Positions 1 through 5,919 of a stretch of 7,897 nucleotides of DNA are shown piece after piece. The notes beneath the pieces were generated by a model. That model was not told the DNA's origin. It was given only the letters and a program-made list of their open reading frames with translations, and did no database searches. Origin of the DNA: Spirochaetales bacterium (lineage in GTDB: Bacteria; Spirochaetota; Spirochaetia; Sphaerochaetales; Sphaerochaetaceae); the NCBI GenBank assembly GCA_012800465.1, contig JAAZJI010000088.1, positions 1 through 7,897 of the forward strand, given 5' to 3'. The position numbers were made by a program, and so were the translations under genes. Positions within the stretch are counted from its first letter, which is position 1; the number at the start of each line of letters is the position of its first letter.

Positions 1-296
1 ATACGTTCCTCCATGAGATGATCGAAAAAGCCGGAGGATTGAATGTCGCCGCTGACGGGCTGTATTGGACGTATTCCAAGGAGCTGCTGGTCGAAAAGGA
101 TCCCGCGCTGATCCTTCTTTCACCCAGATGGGGAGAGAGTGAAGAGGCGACGATCCGCGAGTTCCGGGCTTCCAAGCCGTACAGCGACCTGAAGGCGACG
201 GTCAAGGGCTTCGATGCGGACATCGTCTTGCGCCAAGGGCCCCGAAGCGCGCAGGCGCTTCAGATCCTCTTCGACCTGATCGACGGTGAACGATAG
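1..296 (+). CDS. ABC importer substrate-binding protein, C-terminal part (5' truncated by window edge)
   Basis: This is the last 97 residues of a protein whose start lies before the window; the frame opens at base 3 and ends in TAG at 294-296. The segment has the look of the C-terminal lobe of a TroA/BtuF/FhuD-type binding protein: a line ending in LILLSPRWG, a stretch resembling the usual 'lkAVkngrVyv' region (SDLKATVKGFDADIVL), then GPRSAQALQILFDLI, matching the family's final 'GPR...L..La..i' helix. These proteins capture ferric siderophores, heme or cobalamin outside the membrane and deliver them to a FecCD permease. The permease and ATPase genes follow immediately, which supports the call strongly. 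The signal peptide or lipobox cannot be seen, and the substrate cannot be told from this fragment. Confidence 0.8.
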   Translation, partial: TFLHEMIEKAGGLNVAADGLYWTYSKELLVEKDPALILLSPRWGESEEATIREFRASKPYSDLKATVKGFDADIVLRQGPRSAQALQILFDLIDGER

Positions 297-297
297 G

Positions 298-1278
298 ATG
301 AGGCGACACCTCGGGTGGATCGTCCTGCTGGCCACCCTGGTGCTGGCGCTCGCATCGCTTGCGATCGGCTCGTCCCGGATCGGACTGAAGGCCACGATCG
401 GCGTCTTCACCGGAGGCAACACCTCTTCCGCCCAACGGTACATCATCCTCAACCTCCGCCTGGTGCGGATCATCGCATCCTTCTGCGCAGGGGCGATTCT
501 CGCCCTTGCAGGCGTCTCCTACCAGGCGGTTCTTCGCAATCCGATGGCCGACCCCTTCATTCTCGGGGTCAGCAGCGGTGCCTCCTTCGGGGTCGCGCTC
601 GCGATCTATCTCGGCTTGACCTCCCGATTCGGTCTTCCCTTCTTCGCCTTGGCCGGTGCGACGGGAACGACCCTCTTCATCCTCGCCCTTGCGAGCCGGA
701 AACGCTCCAGCAACACCGTCCTGCTGCTTAGCGGAGTGGCTGCGAACTACATCCTGTCCGCGGCGATGACCCTGTTGCTCTTTCTGAACCGGGAGCAGTA
801 TCAGCGGATCCTCGCCTGGTCGCTTGGAACCTTTTCCACGGCCACCTGGAACCAGGTCGCCATCGCTTCCCTCGTCGCGGCTCTTCTCTTCCTCTTCCTC
901 TTCGGAAACCATCGGAACCTTGATCTGCTCCTCCTCGACGAGGGGTCGGCCCGTTCAAGCGGGCTTGAGGTGGAGAGCGTCCGCCATCGTCTCTTGCTGT
1001 TCTCCTCGTTCGCCACCGCCTTATGCGTCTCCTTCTTCGGAGTCATCGGGTTCATCGGCCTGATGGCCCCTCATGTCACCCGCCTGGTCCTCGGGGCGAA
1101 GCATCGGCGCCTGATCCTTCCCACCGCCCTGACCGGCGGGTTTTTGATGCTCTTCAGCGACACCCTTGCCCGGATCCTCATTCCCACCGGGGAGCTGCCG
1201 GTGGGGATCATCACGAGCCTGCTCGGCGTACCGCTCTTCCTGTTTTTGATTCTCAAGGGGAGGTACCGGTTTGGCTGA
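298..1278 (+). CDS. FecCD/BtuC-family ABC transporter permease
   Basis: Integral membrane subunit of an importer for iron-siderophore, heme or vitamin B12, about 326 residues, the usual family length. Hydrophobic segments run through the whole protein, consistent with about ten helices. Two family hallmarks are clear: NPMADPFILGVSSGAS from about residue 81, and GFIGLMAPHVTR at about 251-262, the loop region that contacts the ATPase. The end (TGELPVGIITSLLGVPLFLFLI) is also typical. I chose ATG 298, one base after the upstream stop. An in-frame GTG at 286, overlapping the binding-protein gene, would add four residues; neither has a clear ribosome site, so translation is probably coupled. The ATPase gene overlaps its 3' end by 8 bases. 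Substrate is undetermined. Confidence 0.93.
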   Translation: MRRHLGWIVLLATLVLALASLAIGSSRIGLKATIGVFTGGNTSSAQRYIILNLRLVRIIASFCAGAILALAGVSYQAVLRNPMADPFILGVSSGASFGVALAIYLGLTSRFGLPFFALAGATGTTLFILALASRKRSSNTVLLLSGVAANYILSAAMTLLLFLNREQYQRILAWSLGTFSTATWNQVAIASLVAALLFLFLFGNHRNLDLLLLDEGSARSSGLEVESVRHRLLLFSSFATALCVSFFGVIGFIGLMAPHVTRLVLGAKHRRLILPTALTGGFLMLFSDTLARILIPTGELPVGIITSLLGVPLFLFLILKGRYRFG

Positions 1279-2029
1279 CGCGATCGTGATTGACGCCCTC
1301 ACCGGCGGGTACGAGGACAAGACGTTGTTTCAGAGGATCTCCCTCTCCTTCCCCAAGGGGGCGTTCATCGCGCTGGCCGGGCCCAACGGCAGCGGGAAAT
1401 CCAGTTTGTTGAAGTTTTTGTATAAACAGCTCAAACCGAAAGAAGGAGCGATCCGGGTCGAGCAAGCCGATCTTTCGACCCTGAAGCAGAAGGCTCTTGC
1501 CCAAAGGATCGGATTCGTTCCACAGGACGGACGGCTGGATTTCTCCTTCACCGTGGAGGAGACCGTCGCGATGGGCCGGTACGCGAATCCCCTGCCGGAT
1601 GACGTTGAGCGGATCCACACGGCGATGGAGACCTGTTCGGTCCTCGAGCTTCGAGACACTCCCGTCACCCGGATCTCCGGAGGGGAGCTCCAACGGACCC
1701 TTCTGGCCCGGGCGCTCGCCCAGGACGGAAAGATCCTCCTCCTCGACGAGCCGGTGAACCACCTCGACATCGCCCACCAGCGCAGCGTGATGCACCTGCT
1801 TCAGGATCTCGTCAAAGGAGGCTATACCGTCGTCGCGGTCCTGCACGACTTGCTCCTCGCCCAGGCCTACTCCTCCTGGATCATCTTTCTCAAGGATGGC
1901 GCGGTCGCGGCATACGGCCCCACGGCCGAGGTGGTCACCGAGGAGATTCTGAAATCCGTCTACGGGGTGGAAAGCCATCGGATCTTCGACCCTCGTCTCG
2001 ACAAGGAGCTTCTGATTCCGGCCTGGTAA
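1271..2029 (+). CDS. ABC transporter ATP-binding protein (FecE/BtuD/FhuC type)
   Basis: Cytoplasmic ATPase that powers the adjacent FecCD permease; 252 residues, normal length. The order of motifs is complete: Walker A GPNGSGKS at 37-44, Q-loop Gln85, signature ISGGE at 135-139 (Ile in place of the usual Leu), Walker B ILLLD at 155-159 with catalytic Glu160, and the switch His192 in VLHD. The stretch after Walker B reads DEPVNHLD, with Val where Thr or Ser is normal, a mild deviation. The start is TTG 1271, supported by an AAGGGGAGG ribosome site at about 1255-1263, and it overlaps the permease stop by 8 bases. The ATPase is the last gene of the importer operon. No terminator hairpin is visible in the 62 bases that follow, so some read-through into the oxidoreductase is possible. 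Confidence 0.95.
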   Translation: MADAIVIDALTGGYEDKTLFQRISLSFPKGAFIALAGPNGSGKSSLLKFLYKQLKPKEGAIRVEQADLSTLKQKALAQRIGFVPQDGRLDFSFTVEETVAMGRYANPLPDDVERIHTAMETCSVLELRDTPVTRISGGELQRTLLARALAQDGKILLLDEPVNHLDIAHQRSVMHLLQDLVKGGYTVVAVLHDLLLAQAYSSWIIFLKDGAVAAYGPTAEVVTEEILKSVYGVESHRIFDPRLDKELLIPAW

Positions 2030-2039
2030 CAAGATATGT

Positions 2040-2068
2040 TTTTCAATCCTTCCTTCCTGCGATATACT
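2040..2068 (+). promoter_or_regulatory. Candidate sigma70-type promoter for the oxidoreductase operon
   Basis: TTTTCA (2040-2045, 4 of 6 to TTGACA), a 17-base spacer and TATACT (2063-2068, 5 of 6 to TATAAT). The predicted start of transcription, near 2075, leaves a 17-base leader that contains the AAGGAGG ribosome site at 2078-2084, seven bases before ATG 2092. The position between two operons of different function fits. This is prediction from sequence only. Confidence 0.55.
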
Positions 2069-2091
2069 CATAGATGCAAGGAGGATGAGAT

Positions 2092-3063
2092 ATGAAGATG
2101 GCGATTCTCGGTGCCGGAACGATCGGCCACAAGATGGCGACCACGGTGAATCGGATGGAGAAGGTGGCCCTCCATGCGGTCGCATCCCGGTCGTTGGCGA
2201 AAGCCAAGGAGTTCGCGAACACCCATTCGATCCCCAAGGCGTACGGTTCCTATGAGGAGATGCTCAAGGATCCCGACGTCGACCTGGTCTATGTGTGCAC
2301 CCCCCACTCCCACCACTGGGAACACATGAAGCTCGCCTTGGAGCATGGCAGGCATGTGCTCTGCGAAAAGGCGTTCACCGTGAACGCCGCTCAGGCCAGG
2401 GAGGTTCTCGATCTCGGAAAACAGAAGGGTCTGCTCGTCGCCGAAGCGATCTGGACCCGGTATCTTCCGATGCGCACGGTTCTCGACCAGATCCTCGCCC
2501 GAAGGGTGATCGGGGAGGTCCGGACCCTGACGGCCAACCTCGCCTATCCGGTCAGCCGGGTCGAACGGATGTGGAACCCCGAGCTCGCCGCCGGGACGTT
2601 GCTCGACCTGTCGGTCTATACGATCAACTTCGCGATGATGGTCTTCGGAAACAGGATCGAGACGATCGACGGAGTGTGCACGTGGACGGAGACCGGCGTC
2701 GATGAATCGAACTCGATCACCTTGACGTGGGAAGGCGGAAAGATGGCGACCCTCCACGCCTCGATGCTCAGCGTCGGGAATCGGAGGGGTGCGCTCTTCG
2801 GCACCAAAGGATATATCGAGTTCGACAACATCAACAACTGCGAAGGGATCCGGGTCTACGACAAGGAGTACACCCTGATCGAGACCTACAGACCCTTCAA
2901 ACAGATCACCGGCTTCGAGTTCCAGGTCGAAGCGTGCCGACGGGCGATCGAAGAAGGCAAGACGGAGTGCGAGCAGATGCCGCACAGCGAGATTCTCGCC
3001 GTGATGAACGTGATGGATGAGCTCAGACGCCGGTGGAACCTGGTCTACCCGATGGAGGAATGA
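2092..3063 (+). CDS. Gfo/Idh/MocA-family NAD(P)-dependent oxidoreductase
   Basis: Probable sugar, inositol or dihydrodiol dehydrogenase; 323 residues, typical length. The N-terminal Rossmann fold starts at once with ILGAGTIG (5-12); the strand ending VYVCTPHSHH (67-75) is the usual dinucleotide-pocket loop. The family's Glu-Lys-Pro motif appears as CEKAFT (91-96): catalytic Lys93 is kept but Pro is replaced by Ala94. AIWTRYLP (119-126) resembles the dimeric dihydrodiol dehydrogenase branch. The C-terminal domain carries GTLLDLSVY (168-176), with Asp172 and Tyr176 at the usual active-site positions. Start ATG 2092 has an AAGGAGG site seven bases upstream. The TGA stop overlaps the next gene's start, so the two are co-translated. 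The true substrate cannot be read from sequence. Confidence 0.92.
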   Translation: MKMAILGAGTIGHKMATTVNRMEKVALHAVASRSLAKAKEFANTHSIPKAYGSYEEMLKDPDVDLVYVCTPHSHHWEHMKLALEHGRHVLCEKAFTVNAAQAREVLDLGKQKGLLVAEAIWTRYLPMRTVLDQILARRVIGEVRTLTANLAYPVSRVERMWNPELAAGTLLDLSVYTINFAMMVFGNRIETIDGVCTWTETGVDESNSITLTWEGGKMATLHASMLSVGNRRGALFGTKGYIEFDNINNCEGIRVYDKEYTLIETYRPFKQITGFEFQVEACRRAIEEGKTECEQMPHSEILAVMNVMDELRRRWNLVYPMEE

Positions 3064-3560
3064 TGGAAGATCTGCAGACATTGATCGATATCGTCGAACG
3101 GCAGGAGAAGCTGCTACGGTTCGACAGGTTCGACAGTTCGGTCGCATGGGAACTTGGGAATCTGTTTTACGGGAAGATCGTGAAGGAGGACCTCCCGGTC
3201 GCCGTCTCGATTCGCTCGATCAACGGAAAGACCTTCTTCCACTACGGCGGCGACAAGACGAACTACGGCTCGCAGGCCTGGCTGGACCGGAAGTTCAATA
3301 CCGTCCGGCACTTCGAAACATCCACCCTGCGGTACGCCCTCTTCCTTCGAAGCCGAGGCGCCACCCTGCTCGATCGGGGCCTGGATCCAGCAAAGTTCGT
3401 CTCCGGGGGCGGCGGATTTCCGATCCGCACGATCGATTCGATTCTGGTCGGCGCCGTCTTGGTCTCCGGCCTCAGGGACACGGAGGACCATGCGATCATC
3501 ATCGATGTCCTGAGCCGGTATCTGGGCCTCGAGGAGATCCCTTCCTACCCAATCAGCTGA
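3060..3560 (+). CDS. UPF0303 family protein (HbpS/GlcG-like 'heme-degrading' fold)
   Basis: About 166 residues, the usual UPF0303 length. Recognised from WLDRKFNTVRHFETS (74-88) and GGGGFPIR (116-123), both characteristic of this family, which shares the GlcG/HbpS fold (Haem_degrading, formerly DUF336). The biochemical role is poorly settled: some relatives with this fold bind heme, and the eukaryotic member YBR137W has been linked to protein-targeting factors. No signal peptide is seen, so it is probably cytoplasmic. Two adjacent ATGs (3060, 3063) follow GGAGG at 3054-3058; the second has the better spacing. The start overlaps the oxidoreductase stop, implying translational coupling. The TGA stop lies inside the 3' end of the opposite-strand CYTH gene. 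Confidence 0.85.
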   Translation: MMEDLQTLIDIVERQEKLLRFDRFDSSVAWELGNLFYGKIVKEDLPVAVSIRSINGKTFFHYGGDKTNYGSQAWLDRKFNTVRHFETSTLRYALFLRSRGATLLDRGLDPAKFVSGGGGFPIRTIDSILVGAVLVSGLRDTEDHAIIIDVLSRYLGLEEIPSYPIS

Positions 3561-4093
3561 AGATAGGGCTTCGATTCGATCGCCGAGGAATCGATTCCCA
3601 CCGAGGAGAAGAAGCCCGTCAGCTCCTTTCGGGCCTGAAGGCGGTCCTCCTTCGTCTTCGCAAGCGTCTCCACCTCGAGGAACCACCCCAGCCCTTCGAG
3701 GTGGACGAGCTCCACCGTCAAGCCGGGGGAAGAGGTCGTGTGAACCCTGCGGTAGCGCCATCCCCGCTTGAACTTCCGCTTCGCCATGTGATATCCAAGG
3801 GCGGTGAAGAAGGAATGGACCGCCTGTTCCTGCAGAGGATCGACGGAGAACTCGTATTCAAGATTCTCCTCGATTCCGTCGACGACGGAGCGTTTCTTGT
3901 GGGTGACGACCAGAGACCGCTCTCCGTTGACGATCCCCTTGCGGATCCGAAGAAGCGGAGTCTCCTCCAGGGCATAATACACATCCTCCTTCTCCTCGAA
4001 GCCGACGTAGAGCAGCCCCTCTTTCGTATCGAGGAGCTGCTTCAAGGGTTCGGCCCGGCGAACCCACGCCTTCATCTCAACTTCGAAGGTCAT
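3545..4093 (-). CDS. CYTH-domain protein (class IV adenylate cyclase / triphosphatase-like)
   Basis: 182 residues, the size of a single CYTH domain, the triphosphate-tunnel fold that includes CyaB-type adenylate cyclases, thiamine triphosphatases and inorganic triphosphatases. The defining ExExK motif is at the N terminus: Glu4, Glu6, Lys8 in FEVEMK. Further tunnel residues are visible: LRIR with Arg49 and Arg51, the basic THKKR (64-68), EYEF with Glu79 and Glu81, the basic KRKFKRGWRYR (105-115), and LEGLGWFLEVE (132-142). An Asp often found a few residues before the GLG turn seems to be Val130 here. Sequence does not decide between cyclase and triphosphatase. ATG 4093 has an AAGGA site and follows the membrane-protein stop by one base. 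The 3' end overlaps UPF0303. Confidence 0.88.
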   Translation of the reverse strand: MTFEVEMKAWVRRAEPLKQLLDTKEGLLYVGFEEKEDVYYALEETPLLRIRKGIVNGERSLVVTHKKRSVVDGIEENLEYEFSVDPLQEQAVHSFFTALGYHMAKRKFKRGWRYRRVHTTSSPGLTVELVHLEGLGWFLEVETLAKTKEDRLQARKELTGFFSSVGIDSSAIESKPYLQLIG

Positions 4094-4094
4094 C

Positions 4095-4868
4095 TCAATC
4101 CTTCCACGGGAAGATCATCCCCTTCAGCGACCGGGGACCGACCGCCTCCCGCTCCTCGTAGAGCAGGTCGTCCCAGGGAATCGACTTCCGATCGGTTTCG
4201 GGGTGCTCCTCCAGATAGTCATATTTGAAGAGGAGCAGCTTCGTCGCGACGCTGCAGGCGAGGCTGATGCCGGTGAACCCCGGCGCCAACAATGCCAACA
4301 AAAGGGATAAGATCGTGTTCATCACTTGGTACACCGCCAGAAAGAGGGTGAAGAAGGGGTTGTCCAGGACGAGCAGGAACGATTTCTTCAGCGTCTTCAT
4401 CGGGCGGTCGCCCTGCATCGCGAAAAAGAGGGGGAAGAAATAGATCAGGGCGAAGAGAAGCAGCAAGGTCACCCAGAAGAGGATCACCCCCAAGATGAGT
4501 CCCACGATGTTCTCGAAGCTCAGGTAGAACGGGATCACCAGGAAGACCAGGGTGAGGACAAGCAGCAGGAGAAACCAGAAGAGCAGGCCGTGCCGCCAGG
4601 AGATCCGGATCCCGCGCTTGAAATCGCTGAATCCCGGCCGCTGATAGTGGGCGTACGCCCAGGTTGCGGAAGCGGCCCCGGCGGTATAGAAGGCAAGCGC
4701 TCCCGCACCGAGGATGATGATGAGAAAGAACAGGAGATTGGAGGAAGCAAGTGAAAGCACGCCGAAGAACGCGAAGAAGATGACAAGGTAGCCCAGGTTG
4801 TGGACCACCATCGAGATCAGGTTGTCCCATCCGTCGAAGAACGCCTTTTTGATGAAGAACCCGAGCAT
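4095..4868 (-). CDS. Unrecognised polytopic membrane protein (distantly DUF624/YesL-like in layout)
   Basis: 257 residues. I do not recognise a defined family with confidence. Five strong hydrophobic segments are visible at about 18-40, 44-66, 93-116, 118-147 (long, perhaps two helices) and 171-200. A cytoplasm-like tail of about 45 residues follows, rich in Asp, Glu, Arg and Lys and ending in MIFPWKD. A motif before the last segment (RPMKTLKKSFLLVLDNP) resembles the 'lk.s..l...np' region seen in DUF624/YesL-type and related spirochaetal membrane proteins. No transporter, kinase or protease motif is seen. ATG 4868 overlaps the aldo/keto reductase stop by one base (TGATG), with GAGGTG about eight bases upstream. 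The stop is one base from the CYTH start, so all three genes are probably translated from one message. Confidence 0.85.
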   Translation of the reverse strand: MLGFFIKKAFFDGWDNLISMVVHNLGYLVIFFAFFGVLSLASSNLLFFLIIILGAGALAFYTAGAASATWAYAHYQRPGFSDFKRGIRISWRHGLLFWFLLLLVLTLVFLVIPFYLSFENIVGLILGVILFWVTLLLLFALIYFFPLFFAMQGDRPMKTLKKSFLLVLDNPFFTLFLAVYQVMNTILSLLLALLAPGFTGISLACSVATKLLLFKYDYLEEHPETDRKSIPWDDLLYEEREAVGPRSLKGMIFPWKD

Positions 4869-5704
4869 CAGAAGGGCACCTCGTCCGGGTTCCGTGTTGC
4901 GCTGATCGTATTCGGAAGGGCATCGAGGCGGATCATCTGCTCCCGGTCCAGCTCGAAATCGAAGAGCCTCAGGTTCTCCTCCATCCGGGCGCGGTGCACG
5001 CTTTTGGGGAGCACCACGTGCCCCTTCTGGAGGTTGTAGCGCAGCGCGACCTGGGCGGGTGTCCGCTTCGTCTCCTCGGCGATCCGTTCGATGAGTTCGT
5101 TGGAGAGGATCCCTCCTACCCCGAGGGGGCTGTACGCTTCGGTGACCATCCCCTTGTTCCGGCAGTAGGCGACGAGCTGGCGCTGTTGCTCGCCGGCGAA
5201 GAGCCGGATCTGGTTGACATGGGGAACGACCTTGGCGCTTTCGAGCAGGGTTTCGATGTGGCGCACCTCGAAGTTGCTGATCCCGATCGCCCTGATCGCC
5301 CCCGATTCATGGAGCTCCTCCATCGCCTTCCAGCTTTCGGCGTTGGCCTCCTTCCACCGGTGCCGGTGGGGGGCGGGATTGGGCCAATGGATGAGGTAGA
5401 GGTCCAGGTATTCGACCCGGAGCTTCTCCATCGACTCTTTCGCCGCCTGAAGCGTTTCTTCATACCCGCGAACGGCGTTCCAGAGCTTGGTGGTGAGGAA
5501 GACCTCCTCCCGCCTGATGCCGCTGTCGGCGATCGCCTGCCCCACCTCCGCCTCGTTCTCGTACGCCGCGGCGGTGTCGATGTGCCGGTATCCTGCATCC
5601 AGGGCCGATCGGACGCTTGTATATGCTTCCTGCGGGGAGACTTGCCAGGTTCCGTACCCGACGACGGGAATCCTTACCCCGTTGTTCAGCGATGTATATT
5701 CCAT
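4868..5704 (-). CDS. Aldo/keto reductase (2,5-diketo-D-gluconate reductase-like)
   Basis: NADPH-dependent carbonyl reductase of the AKR superfamily; 278 residues from ATG 5704, the usual length. The catalytic tetrad is complete: Asp43 and Tyr48 in HIDTAAAYENE, Lys73 in TTKLW, His106 in LIHWP. The substrate and cofactor side shows GISNF, then VNQIRLFAGEQQ, then EAYSPLG. The C-terminal PKSVHRARMEENL is the NADP phosphate-binding signature. I preferred ATG 5704 because GAGGA lies five bases upstream; an upstream in-frame GTG (5716) would add four residues but has a poorer ribosome site and only a very short leader from the predicted promoter. Physiological substrate is unknown; relatives reduce methylglyoxal and keto-sugars. 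It is the first gene of the three-gene - strand operon. Confidence 0.94.
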   Translation of the reverse strand: MEYTSLNNGVRIPVVGYGTWQVSPQEAYTSVRSALDAGYRHIDTAAAYENEAEVGQAIADSGIRREEVFLTTKLWNAVRGYEETLQAAKESMEKLRVEYLDLYLIHWPNPAPHRHRWKEANAESWKAMEELHESGAIRAIGISNFEVRHIETLLESAKVVPHVNQIRLFAGEQQRQLVAYCRNKGMVTEAYSPLGVGGILSNELIERIAEETKRTPAQVALRYNLQKGHVVLPKSVHRARMEENLRLFDFELDREQMIRLDALPNTISATRNPDEVPF

Positions 5705-5727
5705 CTCGATCCTCACTTTGGCCCCCT

Positions 5728-5756
5728 ATCCTACCATAAAGGCCTTTCATCCTCAA
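5728..5756 (-). promoter_or_regulatory. Candidate promoter for the aldo/keto reductase operon
   Basis: Read on the - strand: TTGAGG (5756-5751), a 17-base spacer and TAGGAT (5733-5728), each 4 of 6 to consensus. The predicted start near 5721 gives a leader of about 17 bases with a GAGGA site before ATG 5704. The spacer holds a perfect 10-base palindrome, AAAGGCCTTT at 5738-5747, a possible operator or chance. It is back-to-back with the tRNA promoter. Confidence 0.45.
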
Positions 5757-5762
5757 ACCCCC

Positions 5763-5792
5763 TTGACGGAGACAAAGAGGTTTGGCTATAGT
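5763..5792 (+). promoter_or_regulatory. Strong candidate promoter for the tRNA gene
   Basis: TTGACG (5763-5768, 5 of 6), an 18-base spacer and TATAGT (5787-5792, 5 of 6). Transcription would start near 5799, only about seven bases before the mature tRNA 5' end. The closeness to consensus suits a stable-RNA gene. Confidence 0.7.
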
Positions 5793-5805
5793 ACACACGT
5801 TCTTT

Positions 5806-5878
5806 GGCGGCATAGCTCAGTTGGTAGAGCAAGCGGCTCATATCCGCTAGGTCAGGGGTCCGAGTCCCTTTGCCGCTA
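5806..5878 (+). tRNA. tRNA with CAT anticodon, probably elongator Met
   Basis: A full 73-base cloverleaf folds by hand. Acceptor GGCGGCA (5806-5812) pairs with TGCCGCT (5871-5877), with a G1-U72 wobble. D stem is GCTC/GAGC. Anticodon stem AGCGG/CCGCT closes the loop CTCATAT, with anticodon CAT at 5839-5841. Variable loop is AGGTC. T stem AGGGG/CCCTT contains one G-U pair. Discriminator is A5878; CCA is not encoded. The initiator is excluded: the anticodon stem lacks the GGG/CCC pairs and position 1-72 is not C-A. Elongator Met is favoured over the lysidine-modified Ile2 because the acceptor and AGGTC variable loop resemble bacterial elongator tRNA-Met, including a G1-U72 pair known in Bacillus. 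Position 55, normally T, is C (5860). Confidence 0.95.
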
Positions 5879-5911
5879 AAAAGGCCTCCTCGGCAATGAG
5901 GAGGCCTTTTT
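5878..5911. terminator. Bidirectional intrinsic terminator between tRNA and GH4 gene
   Basis: AAAAA (5878-5882), a perfect 9-bp stem GGCCTCCTC (5883-5891) with GAGGAGGCC (5898-5906), a six-base loop GGCAAT, and TTTTT (5907-5911). On the + strand it ends the tRNA transcript; on the - strand it lies nine bases past the GH4 stop codon and has an equal U-tract. The first A of the tract is also the tRNA discriminator base. Confidence 0.92.
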
Positions 5912-5919
5912 GCGCTTCA

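Noticed and set aside
2030..2091. Possible terminator or riboswitch between the ABC operon and the oxidoreductase gene
   Set aside because: No stable hairpin with a T-run is visible and 62 bases is too short for a known riboswitch; only a promoter and ribosome site are supported.
2068..3147. 359-codon - strand frame opposite the oxidoreductase
   Set aside because: Antisense shadow of a gene with strong Rossmann and active-site motifs and a good ribosome site; its own product has no recognisable family.
3587..3598. Perfect 12-base palindrome GGAATCGATTCC
   Set aside because: It lies within CYTH codons, has no T-run beside it and ATCGAT-like words are common in this sequence; not convincing as terminator or operator.
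3017..4228. Long + strand open frame of 403 codons through the UPF0303 and CYTH region
   Set aside because: It overlaps two genes with clear family motifs, has low-complexity Arg/Pro/Gly-rich composition and no domain; a GC-driven shadow.
5188..5232. Unusual VNQIRLFAGEQQ loop in the aldo/keto reductase in place of the common NQIExHP
   Set aside because: As I recall, related bacterial reductases show similar NQIR variants, and the catalytic tetrad is intact, so it is not evidence of altered chemistry.
4994..5791. 265-codon + strand frame opposite the aldo/keto reductase
   Set aside because: It is antisense to a complete AKR with all catalytic residues and runs through the AKR promoter toward the tRNA; no recognisable protein features.
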